A stretch of 7,604 nucleotides of DNA, taken from an uncultured Pleurocapsa sp. (lineage in GTDB: Bacteria > Cyanobacteriota > Cyanobacteriia > Cyanobacteriales > Xenococcaceae). Positions 1-6,444 of the stretch are shown piece by piece. How positions within the stretch are numbered: position 1 is the stretch's first letter; each line of letters starts with the position of its first letter. Position numbers and translations under genes: made by a program. The stretch is from positions 1-7,604 of the forward strand of contig CAKZYI010000608.1 of assembly GCA_937884735.1 (NCBI GenBank), in the 5' to 3' direction. A model generated the notes under the pieces. The model searched no databases. It had not been told where the DNA came from and saw only the letters and a program-made list of their open reading frames with translations.

Positions 1-75
1 AGTTGAGGGCGCGATGTTTGGCTCGGCATCCGTGATAGAGAAACTACGGTTTTCTGTGTAGACGAGGTTTAACAT
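1..75 (-). CDS. Possible 5' end of a minus-strand gene running off the left edge
   Basis: From an ATG at 75 (minus strand) the frame is open for 25 codons to the window edge, starting MLNLVYTENRSFSITDAEP. It has the same orientation as every other gene here and lies 41 bp after the stop of the membrane protein at 117, so it fits a continuing gene series. No good ribosome binding site is seen; only GAG lies just before the ATG. I do not recognise the product. The competing reading is a plus-strand gene tail: codons from base 2 read VEGAMFGSASVIEKLRFSV and stop at TAG 59-61. Base composition does not decide between them, since both have about 60% GC at third positions. Sequence left of the window would settle it. 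Confidence 0.35.
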   Translation of the reverse strand, partial: MLNLVYTENRSFSITDAEPNIAPST

Positions 76-116
76 TCTCAAAGAAGTTTATTAGTCACGC
101 AGATAGGTACGGCAAA

Positions 117-887
117 TTAAGATACTTTAGTTCTCTGATTAATTTTTTTGATAGGTGCTTGAAAAGAAAGAGAAAAGTGCAGTTCATTTATTTGAGATTG
201 AATGTAGGTTAGCAATCCATAGATAAAAATTACTATCCCCAGCATTTCTAATATTTCTTCAATGCTCGATACTATTCCATAAATTCGATTGTATCCCAAA
301 TTATCGGCAATATAACCACCAATCAGCTCCATTCCTAAAGCTCCACCGACATAAATAAATCCAGCCAGAACAAATAAGGTTCTGGTTTGAATTGGCAAAT
401 GGAAAATGAATTTTCTAAATATTAAAAGAAAAATTGCCAAAAGAAAAAATGCAGGAATAACCCAGGCGAAATAGAAAAAACCTTGGGCATTTGTAGCCTT
501 TCTCACAATAGGATTTAATAACTCGTGAATGGAACAGGCTTCATCAATGCCTAAATACAAAAAAATAAAGGCTAATGTTTTCCAATAGCGCGCATAGGAA
601 GATTTTGTTCCTTTTTTTATCACAGCAATAATTGATAGCAGATAGCTGCTGAATCCTAGAGCTAAAGCTGAATATAAAGAAGGCAAGTTAAATTCTTGGT
701 CAAAGTTAAAATAGTAGGAGACAATTTGCGACTCATGATTGATATTAAACCAAGAGATATAAATCCTCTCGATTAAATTCAAGACAATTAAAAAAAAGAT
801 AATTGTCAGTAAAAATTTAACTATCTTTTTGGCTGATAAATAATATATGGGTAGCTCAACTCGATCTGAGAAATGAAGAGATGTCAT
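117..887 (-). CDS. Six-helix integral membrane protein of unknown function
   Basis: This is a 256-residue hydrophobic protein that I do not recognise as a named family. About six membrane segments can be read, near residues 22-42, 68-90, 102-118, 137-160, 170-194 and 203-230. The N-terminus is basic and polar and the C-terminal 25 residues are polar and basic. Charged residues sit inside predicted helices: D115-E116 and H121-E122 in the third (LGIDEACSIHE), E187 in the fifth (GMELIG), and E210, E211 and E214 in the sixth (SIEEILEMLG). Buried acids with one His suggest a metal- or proton-handling site or an intramembrane enzyme, but this is inference from pattern only. The start is ATG at 887 with no clear Shine-Dalgarno sequence, which is common in cyanobacteria. 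It is separated from the glycosyltransferase-like gene by 176 bp, so a shared transcript is uncertain. No terminator is visible after its stop. Confidence 0.85.
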   Translation of the reverse strand: MTSLHFSDRVELPIYYLSAKKIVKFLLTIIFFLIVLNLIERIYISWFNINHESQIVSYYFNFDQEFNLPSLYSALALGFSSYLLSIIAVIKKGTKSSYARYWKTLAFIFLYLGIDEACSIHELLNPIVRKATNAQGFFYFAWVIPAFFLLAIFLLIFRKFIFHLPIQTRTLFVLAGFIYVGGALGMELIGGYIADNLGYNRIYGIVSSIEEILEMLGIVIFIYGLLTYIQSQINELHFSLSFQAPIKKINQRTKVS

Positions 888-1063
888 AATTAGAGATTGA
901 ATGTATGCTATCGAATGTAGTAAAAGCGTAAATCCGAAGTGCTAGATTATGTGTGGGACAAAGGCGTGTCAAAAAAGATATGGTTTAAGCCATCAATCTG
1001 CTTTGCGGTTATTTATAAGCTCTAATATTTAGGGAATAAGACTCGTTTAGCCGATCGCTTTTG

Positions 1064-2146
1064 TTAAAAAATGACAAAGTTTGTTTTTCTAATTTTCTGA
1101 GCTTCTAATCGGTTTTTAGTAGCAACATGGTTTAAAAATCTGGGCAGATATTTTTCAGGTGCGATTATATAATTGAAGACATAGCGAGTATTTGTCTTCA
1201 TTGCCATTCTCTCTGCCTCTGTAGTTTCCTCAAAATGGTTTGCAATAAAATCACCTATGTTTGAGAGGGATTGAACTGGCACTTTCACTAAAAAAAGCTT
1301 CTCCTCATGGGGAATAACTACATCAGTATCCAAAACTACAGGAATGCGCCCCGCATTGAGAGCCATATATAAACGTCCAGAGTAGTTCCCTGTTCCCCTA
1401 ATGCATAGGACATAGTCACACTTGCTGATATTTCTGACAAATAAGTTTTCGAGAAATTGCTTATTCAAATCATCTGACAAATAATAACTTCGAGCAGGGT
1501 TAGTAATCTCAAAAAAGGTATCAATCCGTCGATCGCTAGTAAGAATCTTGAGTGCCATTTCCCTCAGCTGTAGACTCATCCCTTCTGTAATTCTGATATC
1601 GGTTATACGAGAATATTTGCCTTGGGATAGTACCAATTTAGAAATGTTGGTTGGTAGAGAAGTTTTGACTAGCTGGGATAGTCTACCGACAGAAGATATA
1701 GTGCCACAAAAACTCACTGTAGGCTTTTTTCCTTTGGACAGTAGATCTAGGAGATCCAACTTACTTCTTGTTCTACCATTACTCCAGAAAGGACATTCTG
1801 TTTCAAATGGTTGTTGCAAACTTTTATATAGCCCACAGCGTAAAATATGAGCTTGAGTCAGATTTAAAAAGCGATCGCTGTCGCTAGTGGCATCGATAAT
1901 CAAAGGGTTGTTGTGCCTGGCTGCTGTTTCGGATTCAACAAATATTGAGTCGTCAAAAACTAATGTTTCTGGATCAAAAGCCTTTTGAGGATAGATAGCA
2001 AGATCGCATTTTAAAATAGAATCTACTTCCCTGAGACTAGTGCGATCGATAAACGGCTTAAACATCTTGTCTCTGTTTTTTGCTCTTAAAGACCACAATA
2101 TTTCTACGCGAGTATTCGGGGACGCATTAAAAGTATAAATTTTCAT
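1064..2146 (-). CDS. Exostosin-like (GT47-type) glycosyltransferase family protein
   Basis: This 360-residue soluble protein has no signal peptide or membrane segment. The C-terminal half shows the exostosin pattern. KPTVSFCGTISSVGRL at about 141-156 resembles the 'F.G....R' start of that domain. At about 243-281, CDYVLCIRGTGNYSGRLYMA is followed by LNAGRIPVVLDTD and IPHEE, matching the family's 'C..L.P.G...S.R..EAL..G.IPV...D....P' nucleotide-sugar site region. The likely role is adding a sugar to a cell-surface or extracellular polysaccharide; donor and acceptor cannot be told. The N-terminal ~130 residues are less typical. The start is ATG at 2146, with no strong ribosome binding site. Neighbours do not form a polysaccharide cluster: an unknown membrane protein lies downstream and the cation ATPase lies 440 bp upstream, so it is probably transcribed alone or with the membrane protein. 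One HIP1 octamer lies inside it at 1871-1878. Confidence 0.75.
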   Translation of the reverse strand: MKIYTFNASPNTRVEILWSLRAKNRDKMFKPFIDRTSLREVDSILKCDLAIYPQKAFDPETLVFDDSIFVESETAARHNNPLIIDATSDSDRFLNLTQAHILRCGLYKSLQQPFETECPFWSNGRTRSKLDLLDLLSKGKKPTVSFCGTISSVGRLSQLVKTSLPTNISKLVLSQGKYSRITDIRITEGMSLQLREMALKILTSDRRIDTFFEITNPARSYYLSDDLNKQFLENLFVRNISKCDYVLCIRGTGNYSGRLYMALNAGRIPVVLDTDVVIPHEEKLFLVKVPVQSLSNIGDFIANHFEETTEAERMAMKTNTRYVFNYIIAPEKYLPRFLNHVATKNRLEAQKIRKTNFVIF

Positions 2147-2393
2147 TGATTATGCTAATGTTTCGATCGTCAAACTGATTGAGCCTAAAACTATAGATAG
2201 CAACTCTTTTTTTATTAATCTTCCAAATCGAACGCCATGATTTTTTTTGAGAATTATTTTGTATCCGCACAGGACTGCTTTCTTTAGTTAGATTTATTTG
2301 ATTTTTTCTACTTATAATTGGCTTTTAATTTGGTCTTTATTTAGGTGTATTGCAGAACACAATGTTTCTCTTGTATCCAATTAAATGCTTGTT

Positions 2394-2429
2394 GATGAAT
2401 GTTTTTTGAAAGAAACATGAGAGTATTCT
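2394..2429. repeat. 36-bp direct repeat, copy 1 (downstream of the ATPase gene)
   Basis: Reads GATGAATGTTTTTT, a 10-base variable part, then TGAGAGTATTCT. The copy at 5545-5580 has the same two blocks (14 and 12 bp, both identical) at exactly the same 10-base spacing, with 5 of 10 matches in the spacer, for 31/36 overall. Weaker similarity continues toward lower coordinates in both copies (toward about 2360 and 5515). The two copies lie in the same orientation 3151 bp apart and bracket the ATPase gene. Confidence 0.8.
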
Positions 2430-2460
2430 TATATAACAGTCTGGGATTATTTATGAAAAC

Positions 2461-2482
2461 AACTAATAACAAACTAATAACA
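2461..2482. repeat. Short tandem repeat, 2 x 11 bp
   Basis: AACTAATAACA is repeated twice without interruption at 2461-2471 and 2472-2482, in the AT-rich region downstream of the ATPase gene. It has only two units and low complexity, so it is probably a minor slippage duplication. No function is suggested. Confidence 0.7.
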
Positions 2483-2586
2483 AAAGACTGATGACGAATA
2501 ACATTTAAAACTAATATTTTTCACAACTCAGATAGGATTGCTATAGCTGCAATTTCCATAATTCAAAAGTCAAAATCACAATCTTT

Positions 2587-5400
2587 TCAAGGAGGATCGA
2601 TAAAATGTGCTGCGATCGCCATTGGTATCATGGGTAGCATAGGCAACAAGCAAATAAACCATTGATTTAAAGTTAGTGGTGCTGTGGCAAATAGAGTGTT
2701 CATTACACCCAACTGGCTAAATACGATTTGTAAGACAGCAGCAGCAATAATACCAATAATTAAGATTGGTGCTTTGATTATCGCCCTTGTTCTTCCACGT
2801 AGATAATTAGCCATACTTGTTCCTAATTGACTGATGCTCAGAAGATAGATAATTCTAGCTGCAACGAGAGACTGAATTGCCATCGTGCGAGCAACTGCGA
2901 TGTCTCCTGTAGTCGATTCAGCCCACTCAAACATCCCAAAAATCAAAATCCAGTTAAACAGTGACACTGCTAGGATTCGCCATAATAATTTGCGGTTGAG
3001 CAAAGGTTGATTGGGGTTAAGCGGAGGCTGTTGCATCATTCCCTGAGATTTGGGTTCAAATGCTAGAGGAACAGTCATGGTGATAGAGTTAATCATATTC
3101 AGCCAAAGTACTTGTAGAGAGAGGATCGGTAGATCCCTGGCTAGCAAAGCACTGATTAAGATAGTCATCGATTCACCACCGTTAACGGGTAAGAGAAAGG
3201 CGATCGCTTTTCTTAAGTTCTGATAAACTGTGCGTCCTTCTTCCACCGCAGCTTCAATCGAAGCAAAGTTATCATCTGTCAGCAGCATATCAGCCGATTC
3301 CCGTGCCACTTCTGTCCCTCCTTTTCCCATGGCAATCCCAATGTCTGCTTGCTTGAGGGCAGGAGCATCATTGACCCCATCCCCAGTCATTGCCACAATT
3401 TCTCCTTTAGACTGGAGTGCTTCGACTAGTCGCAGTTTTTGCGCGGGGGCAACCCTGGCAAATACCGAACCATCTTCAACTGCCTGAGAGAGTTCGCGAT
3501 CGCCCATTTTCTCTAACTGTTTGCCCTCATAAGCTAAGGCTCGTTTTGTCTGGTCAATGCCCATCTTGCGGGCGATCGCCTCAGCTGTAGTAATATGATC
3601 GCCAGTAATCATTTTGACTTTAATACCCGCAGTCTGACAGGCATGAACTGCGGCGATCGCTTCTGGTCTAGGTGGATCGATCATGCCCTGCAATCCCAGA
3701 AAAATTAAGTCTGTGGCGATGTCATCGTGGTCTATTGCATGCTGATGGGTACTTATTTCTTTTTTAGCAAATGCTAATACTCGTAGCCCTTTTCGTGCCA
3801 TTACTGCTACTGCTTGCTCGATGTCTGGGCGTTCAAAAGCGATCTTCTTACCCTGATGATTCATCATCTGAGAACAACGATTCATAAGTGACTCGACAGA
3901 ACCCTTAACGTAAATAACAGGAGTTAATCCATCATGCAAAGTTGCCATATATTGATATTGAGATTCAAAGGGAATAGAATCCAATCGCGGTTGTGAGGCA
4001 GCAAGACCAGATTGACTAAGACTGGCTTTGGCTGCTGCTGCGATTAATGCTCCCTCTGTAGGATCTCCCACCACAGACCAATCAGCCCCTGTTTGTTTTA
4101 ATTGCGAGTCATTACAAAGCACTCCAGCTATCAAACATTCCTCTAAACTTGGAGGCAATCCAGACTCAAGAGGACTTCCACGCTTACCATCAATTGCCTG
4201 ACGGACGACACAAGCCCCCATCACGGCGCGTTCCCAATCGGAGGAAACCTCCGAGGGGTCGCCGCTCGAATTCGATTCGGGGGTCGCGTCCTTACTAATT
4301 TCTCCTTTGGGACTATAGCCACTACCACTGACTGCATAATATTTATCTCCCACATAAATACTCTGTACGGTCATTTGATTTTCTGTCAATGTTCCCGTTT
4401 TATCAGAACAAATAACCGTAGCACTACCTAAAGCTTCAACGGCAGGTAGTTTACGAATGATGGCATGACGACGCGCCATGCGGTTGACTCCAATTGCTAG
4501 GGTAATGGTAACTACAGCGGGCAGCCCTTCAGGAATAGCACTAACTGCTAAAGCAACAGTAGCTTCAAACATATACAGCCAAGATTCACCCTGTCCTAGA
4601 CCGATCGCAAAAGTTAGGGTTGCCAGGGTCAAAACTGCGTAGAGTAAAGTACGGCTAAACTTGGCAAACTTTCGGGTGAGTGGAGTGGTCAAACTGACTC
4701 TCTGTTCCATCGATTGAGAGATTTGACCGACTTCCGTATCATTTGCCGTGGCGACAACTATACCCCTTCCTTGACCAAAGGTAACAAAAGTCCCTGCATA
4801 AGCCATGTTTATCCTTTCTGCTAGAGGTGTATCGGGTGCTAGAAGTGAAATCGATTTATTTACGGGAACCGATTCCCCTGTCAAAGCCGATTCATCTACC
4901 TGCAAACTACGCACCTTTAGTAGTCTCAAATCTGCGGGAACTTTATCCCCTGATGCCAACAAAACTATGTCCCCTATGACTAAATCCTGGGAGGGAATCC
5001 GTAGAGTTTGTTTTTCTCGCAGCACGTTTACTTCTGTAGTTACGGATTTTGCCAGAGAAGCGATCGCTCCTTCTGCTTGTGCTTCCTGCACATAGCCGAT
5101 AACGGCATTAATTACCGTAACGCCCCAGATAACAGTAGCATTTGTCCACGAACCTAGTACTGCCTTGATCGCCCCTGCTAATAACAGAATATAAAGTAGT
5201 GGTTGATGAAATTGCAGCAGAAATCTGAGCCAGGCTGGTTTACCTGGCTTAAACTGTAGTTCATTTGGGCCATATTTCTCATAGCGAAGGGCTACTTCTT
5301 CTGGAGATAAGCCCGCTTCTAAATTGCTACTAAAGCATTCAATAACCTCCCGATCAGAAAGTTGATGATAAGAGTGAGATCGTAGTTGAACTTGCACCAT
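2587..5400 (-). CDS. P2-type cation-translocating ATPase with an atypical M6 site
   Basis: This 937-residue cation pump of the P2/PacL-Pma1-like group lies in a membrane and uses ATP. Domains in order are an N-terminal cation-ATPase domain (about 10-80), M1-M2, the actuator loop with TGES (174-177), M3-M4 with PEGL (290-293), the phosphorylation motif DKTGT (Asp333), the nucleotide-binding domain with KGS (499-501), ITGDH (598-602), TGDGVNDAP (672-680), then six C-terminal helices. All catalytic motifs are intact. Ion-site residues E291 (M4), N740 and E743 (M5) and N768 (M6) match those of SERCA, but its M6 Thr799-Asp800 are here Asn771-Ser772, so Ca2+ specificity is doubtful and the ion is unknown. 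A GC-rich 40-residue segment (371-414) is inserted in the nucleotide-binding domain. The chosen start is ATG 5400 with GGAG 3 bases upstream; an in-frame TTG at 5409 would add three residues and has no Shine-Dalgarno sequence. Confidence 0.95.
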   Translation of the reverse strand: MVQVQLRSHSYHQLSDREVIECFSSNLEAGLSPEEVALRYEKYGPNELQFKPGKPAWLRFLLQFHQPLLYILLLAGAIKAVLGSWTNATVIWGVTVINAVIGYVQEAQAEGAIASLAKSVTTEVNVLREKQTLRIPSQDLVIGDIVLLASGDKVPADLRLLKVRSLQVDESALTGESVPVNKSISLLAPDTPLAERINMAYAGTFVTFGQGRGIVVATANDTEVGQISQSMEQRVSLTTPLTRKFAKFSRTLLYAVLTLATLTFAIGLGQGESWLYMFEATVALAVSAIPEGLPAVVTITLAIGVNRMARRHAIIRKLPAVEALGSATVICSDKTGTLTENQMTVQSIYVGDKYYAVSGSGYSPKGEISKDATPESNSSGDPSEVSSDWERAVMGACVVRQAIDGKRGSPLESGLPPSLEECLIAGVLCNDSQLKQTGADWSVVGDPTEGALIAAAAKASLSQSGLAASQPRLDSIPFESQYQYMATLHDGLTPVIYVKGSVESLMNRCSQMMNHQGKKIAFERPDIEQAVAVMARKGLRVLAFAKKEISTHQHAIDHDDIATDLIFLGLQGMIDPPRPEAIAAVHACQTAGIKVKMITGDHITTAEAIARKMGIDQTKRALAYEGKQLEKMGDRELSQAVEDGSVFARVAPAQKLRLVEALQSKGEIVAMTGDGVNDAPALKQADIGIAMGKGGTEVARESADMLLTDDNFASIEAAVEEGRTVYQNLRKAIAFLLPVNGGESMTILISALLARDLPILSLQVLWLNMINSITMTVPLAFEPKSQGMMQQPPLNPNQPLLNRKLLWRILAVSLFNWILIFGMFEWAESTTGDIAVARTMAIQSLVAARIIYLLSISQLGTSMANYLRGRTRAIIKAPILIIGIIAAAVLQIVFSQLGVMNTLFATAPLTLNQWFICLLPMLPMIPMAIAAHFIDPP
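4238..4254. repeat. Perfect hairpin in a GC-rich insert within the ATPase gene
   Basis: TCGGAGG-AAA-CCTCCGA forms a 7-bp stem with a 3-base loop. It lies in a GC-rich island (about 4223-4290) inside an AT-rich gene. The same island has the 10-bp palindrome TCGAATTCGA at 4266-4275 and two copies of GGGGTCGC at 4255-4262 and 4280-4287. The reading frame is kept. Palindrome plus short repeats suggest a small interspersed element captured within coding sequence. Confidence 0.6.
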
Positions 5401-5407
5401 ATTCTCC
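5398..5407 (-). promoter_or_regulatory. Ribosome binding site and start choice for the ATPase
   Basis: On the minus strand the sequence reads TTGGAGAATATGG. GGAG lies three bases before the ATG at 5400, a short spacing but the only Shine-Dalgarno-like match. The upstream in-frame TTG (5409) overlaps this site and has only AT-rich sequence before it, so ATG 5400 is preferred. Confidence 0.5.
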
Positions 5408-5417
5408 AATTAATTAA

Positions 5418-5432
5418 GTAAAACTGTTTTAC
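5418..5432. promoter_or_regulatory. Perfect 15-bp dyad upstream of the ATPase gene (possible operator)
   Basis: GTAAAACTGTTTTAC is a perfect inverted repeat with 7-bp arms around one base, 18 to 32 bases upstream of the ATPase ATG. Position and symmetry fit an operator for a dimeric repressor or a small 5'-leader hairpin. No regulator is encoded in the window and I do not recognise the site. AT-rich palindromes of this length can arise by chance, so this is a candidate only. Confidence 0.4.
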
Positions 5433-5544
5433 CGATTCATCAAGATTGCCTACTCTTTAGTCATTATTTAGCCAAAAAGACTATTTCTAATTGATGACAC
5501 GCCCTAACAACTTCAGGTTTGTCCCTTGTAACTAAACCTTTGAA

Positions 5545-5580
5545 GATGAATGTTTTTTAAATGTAGCGTGAGAGTATTCT
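5545..5580. repeat. 36-bp direct repeat, copy 2 (between ndhI and the ATPase gene)
   Basis: This is the second copy of the repeat at 2394-2429: the blocks GATGAATGTTTTTT and TGAGAGTATTCT at the same 10-base spacing, 31/36 identical. It ends on base 5580, the last base of the ndhI stop codon. In this copy the end forms a hairpin with flanking bases, GTGAGA-GTAT-TCTCAC at 5568-5583, which in copy 1 has one stem mismatch. No T-run follows on either side, so it does not look like a classical terminator. Confidence 0.8.
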
Positions 5581-6152
5581 CACAATTTAATTTCTTCAGG
5601 ACGCTGCCCCGCTCTCTGGCTTCCTGGTTGTAAGTCATGGGGGTCAATAACGCCTTCGGGTAAGTAGGCAAATTCCCGTAGGGGAGTTACCATCGGGTCT
5701 TGAGAGACTTTGTAAGGTAGTCTTCCCATCGCGACACTATCGTAGTTCAACTCGTGTCGGTCATAGGAAGCTAGTTCGTATTCTTCGGTCATAGATAAAC
5801 AATTGGTCGGGCAATACTCTACGCAGTTACCACAAAAAATACAGACACCAAAGTCAATACTGTAGTGCTTGAGCTTTTTCTTTTTTACCTGGCGATCGAA
5901 TTCCCAATCCACTACGGGAAGATTAATTGGGCAAACTCGAACGCAGACTTCACAGGAGATACACTTATCAAACTCAAAGTGAATTCGACCTCGATAGCGT
6001 TCGGAGGGAATTAGTTTTTCATAGGGATATTGAACTGTAACAGGACGACGCTGCATATGATCGAAAGTAACCGCAAGCCCTTGACCGATATATTTTGCAG
6101 CTTGAAAGGTTTCTTGAGCGTAATCACTAACTGGTTTTAAGATCTTAAACAT
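5580..6152 (-). CDS. ndhI: NAD(P)H-quinone oxidoreductase subunit I (orphan copy)
   Basis: This is the ferredoxin-like peripheral-arm subunit of the thylakoid NDH-1 complex (complex I family), which carries two [4Fe-4S] clusters on the electron path to plastoquinone. Both binding motifs are complete: Cys64, 67, 70, 74 (CISCEVCVRVCP) and Cys104, 107, 110, 114 (CIFCGNCVEYCP). The surrounding sequence (FDHMQRRPVTVQYPYEKLIP, YSIDFGVC, PTNCLSMTEEYELA, DPMVTPLREFAYLP) is typical of cyanobacterial NdhI. The chosen start is ATG 6152, giving MFKILKPV and 190 residues, the family's usual beginning and size; an in-frame TTG at 6179 would add nine residues without support. No Shine-Dalgarno sequence is seen. 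Cyanobacterial ndhI usually sits in ndhA-I-G-E. Here it follows the Mrp-like and zinc-ribbon genes, 30 bp after the latter, and no other ndh gene is present, so it may be an extra copy. Confidence 0.97.
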   Translation of the reverse strand: MFKILKPVSDYAQETFQAAKYIGQGLAVTFDHMQRRPVTVQYPYEKLIPSERYRGRIHFEFDKCISCEVCVRVCPINLPVVDWEFDRQVKKKKLKHYSIDFGVCIFCGNCVEYCPTNCLSMTEEYELASYDRHELNYDSVAMGRLPYKVSQDPMVTPLREFAYLPEGVIDPHDLQPGSQRAGQRPEEIKL

Positions 6153-6182
6153 TGTTTTTTCATAGTGAATTTTTAGCAAAAA

Positions 6183-6417
6183 CTATCTTCTTTGAAAGTC
6201 AATTGGATGAGTACTCGGCGCATAAGCCTCAACAACGCTGCCATCAATAGATCGCATCTTCATTTTTCTAGTCACAGATCGGACATTCTGTATGGACGAG
6301 TAATTCTTTAATACGAGATCCAGAGATTGATTCATTGCTACAGTTGTAATAATGGCGAATGGCAGCATTACCGCAGTTGGGACACCGAACTACTTGCGTG
6401 AGGATATTTGTCTGCAT
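6183..6417 (-). pseudogene. Small zinc-ribbon protein gene interrupted by a frameshift
   Basis: From ATG 6417 the frame encodes 49 residues with CPNC at 12-15 and CPIC at 45-48, a two-knuckle zinc ribbon, and stops at TAG 6268-6270 right after CPICD. The next frame continues without a gap as RKMKMRSIDGSVVEAYAP...QRR to TAG at 6183. To my knowledge, small cyanobacterial zinc-ribbon proteins (often mislabelled PriA) have '...CPxCDYLMxxC...GRVIEAYAPG', so the two pieces look like one ~77-residue protein split by a one-base shift. Seven bases (TAGAAAA) separate the Asp codon from the ATG where that family would have six. Causes could be a sequencing error, a real disruption, or less likely programmed frameshifting. 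The second frame can also be opened at an ATG at 6368, but its first ~35 residues are the antiphase of the zinc ribbon and not a separate gene. It lies 27 bp after the Mrp-like gene and 30 bp before ndhI. Confidence 0.7.
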
Positions 6418-6444
6418 AAAGGTTTAGTTGAGCGCAGCAAAATT

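Larger units (their letters stand above)
2147..2586. other. 440-bp AT-rich intergenic region
   Basis: This region lies between the stop of the ATPase (2587) and the start of the exostosin-like gene (2146). It holds one copy of a 36-bp repeat (2394-2429), a two-unit 11-bp tandem repeat (2461-2482), and a 25-codon minus-strand frame from ATG 2418 to TAA 2341 (MFLSKNIHQQAFNWIQEKHC...), which overlaps the repeat and is too short to call a gene. I see no GC-rich hairpin followed by a T-run, so no classical terminator for the ATPase, and no convincing -35/-10 pair for the exostosin-like gene. Confidence 0.6.

Noticed and set aside
194..905. 13-bp sequence GAGATTGAATGTA at both 194-206 and 893-905, around the membrane protein gene
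   Set aside because: A 13-bp match is expected by chance at about this rate in a 7.6-kb AT-rich window, and no similarity extends from it.
1548..1850. Plus-strand open frame of 100 codons inside the exostosin-like gene
   Set aside because: It lies wholly opposite a gene with clear family motifs and its translation has no recognisable features; it is an antisense shadow.
2147..2586. Rho-independent terminator or riboswitch downstream of the ATPase gene
   Set aside because: The region has A- and T-runs but no stable GC-rich stem next to them, and no recognisable RNA motif.
2590..2638. Perfect Shine-Dalgarno-like AAGGAGG followed by ATG on the plus strand
   Set aside because: The frame after this ATG ends after 10 codons, and the purine run is simply the complement of the Pro-Pro-stop end of the ATPase gene.
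3230..3487. Plus-strand open frame of 85 codons inside the ATPase gene
   Set aside because: Antisense to the TGDGVNDAP hinge region, serine/alanine-rich low-complexity product, no start signal; shadow of the real gene.
4805..5095. Plus-strand open frame of 96 codons inside the ATPase gene
   Set aside because: Antisense to the actuator domain containing TGES; no independent support.
6153..6179. N-terminal extension of NdhI from TTG 6179
   Set aside because: The ATG at 6152 gives the standard MFKIL beginning of cyanobacterial NdhI; the extra nine residues have no ribosome site and no family support.
6183..6368. A separate 61-residue protein starting at ATG 6368
   Set aside because: Its first part overlaps, out of phase, the cysteine-bearing zinc-ribbon frame that starts at 6417. 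Only its last ~26 residues look real, as the continuation of that broken gene.
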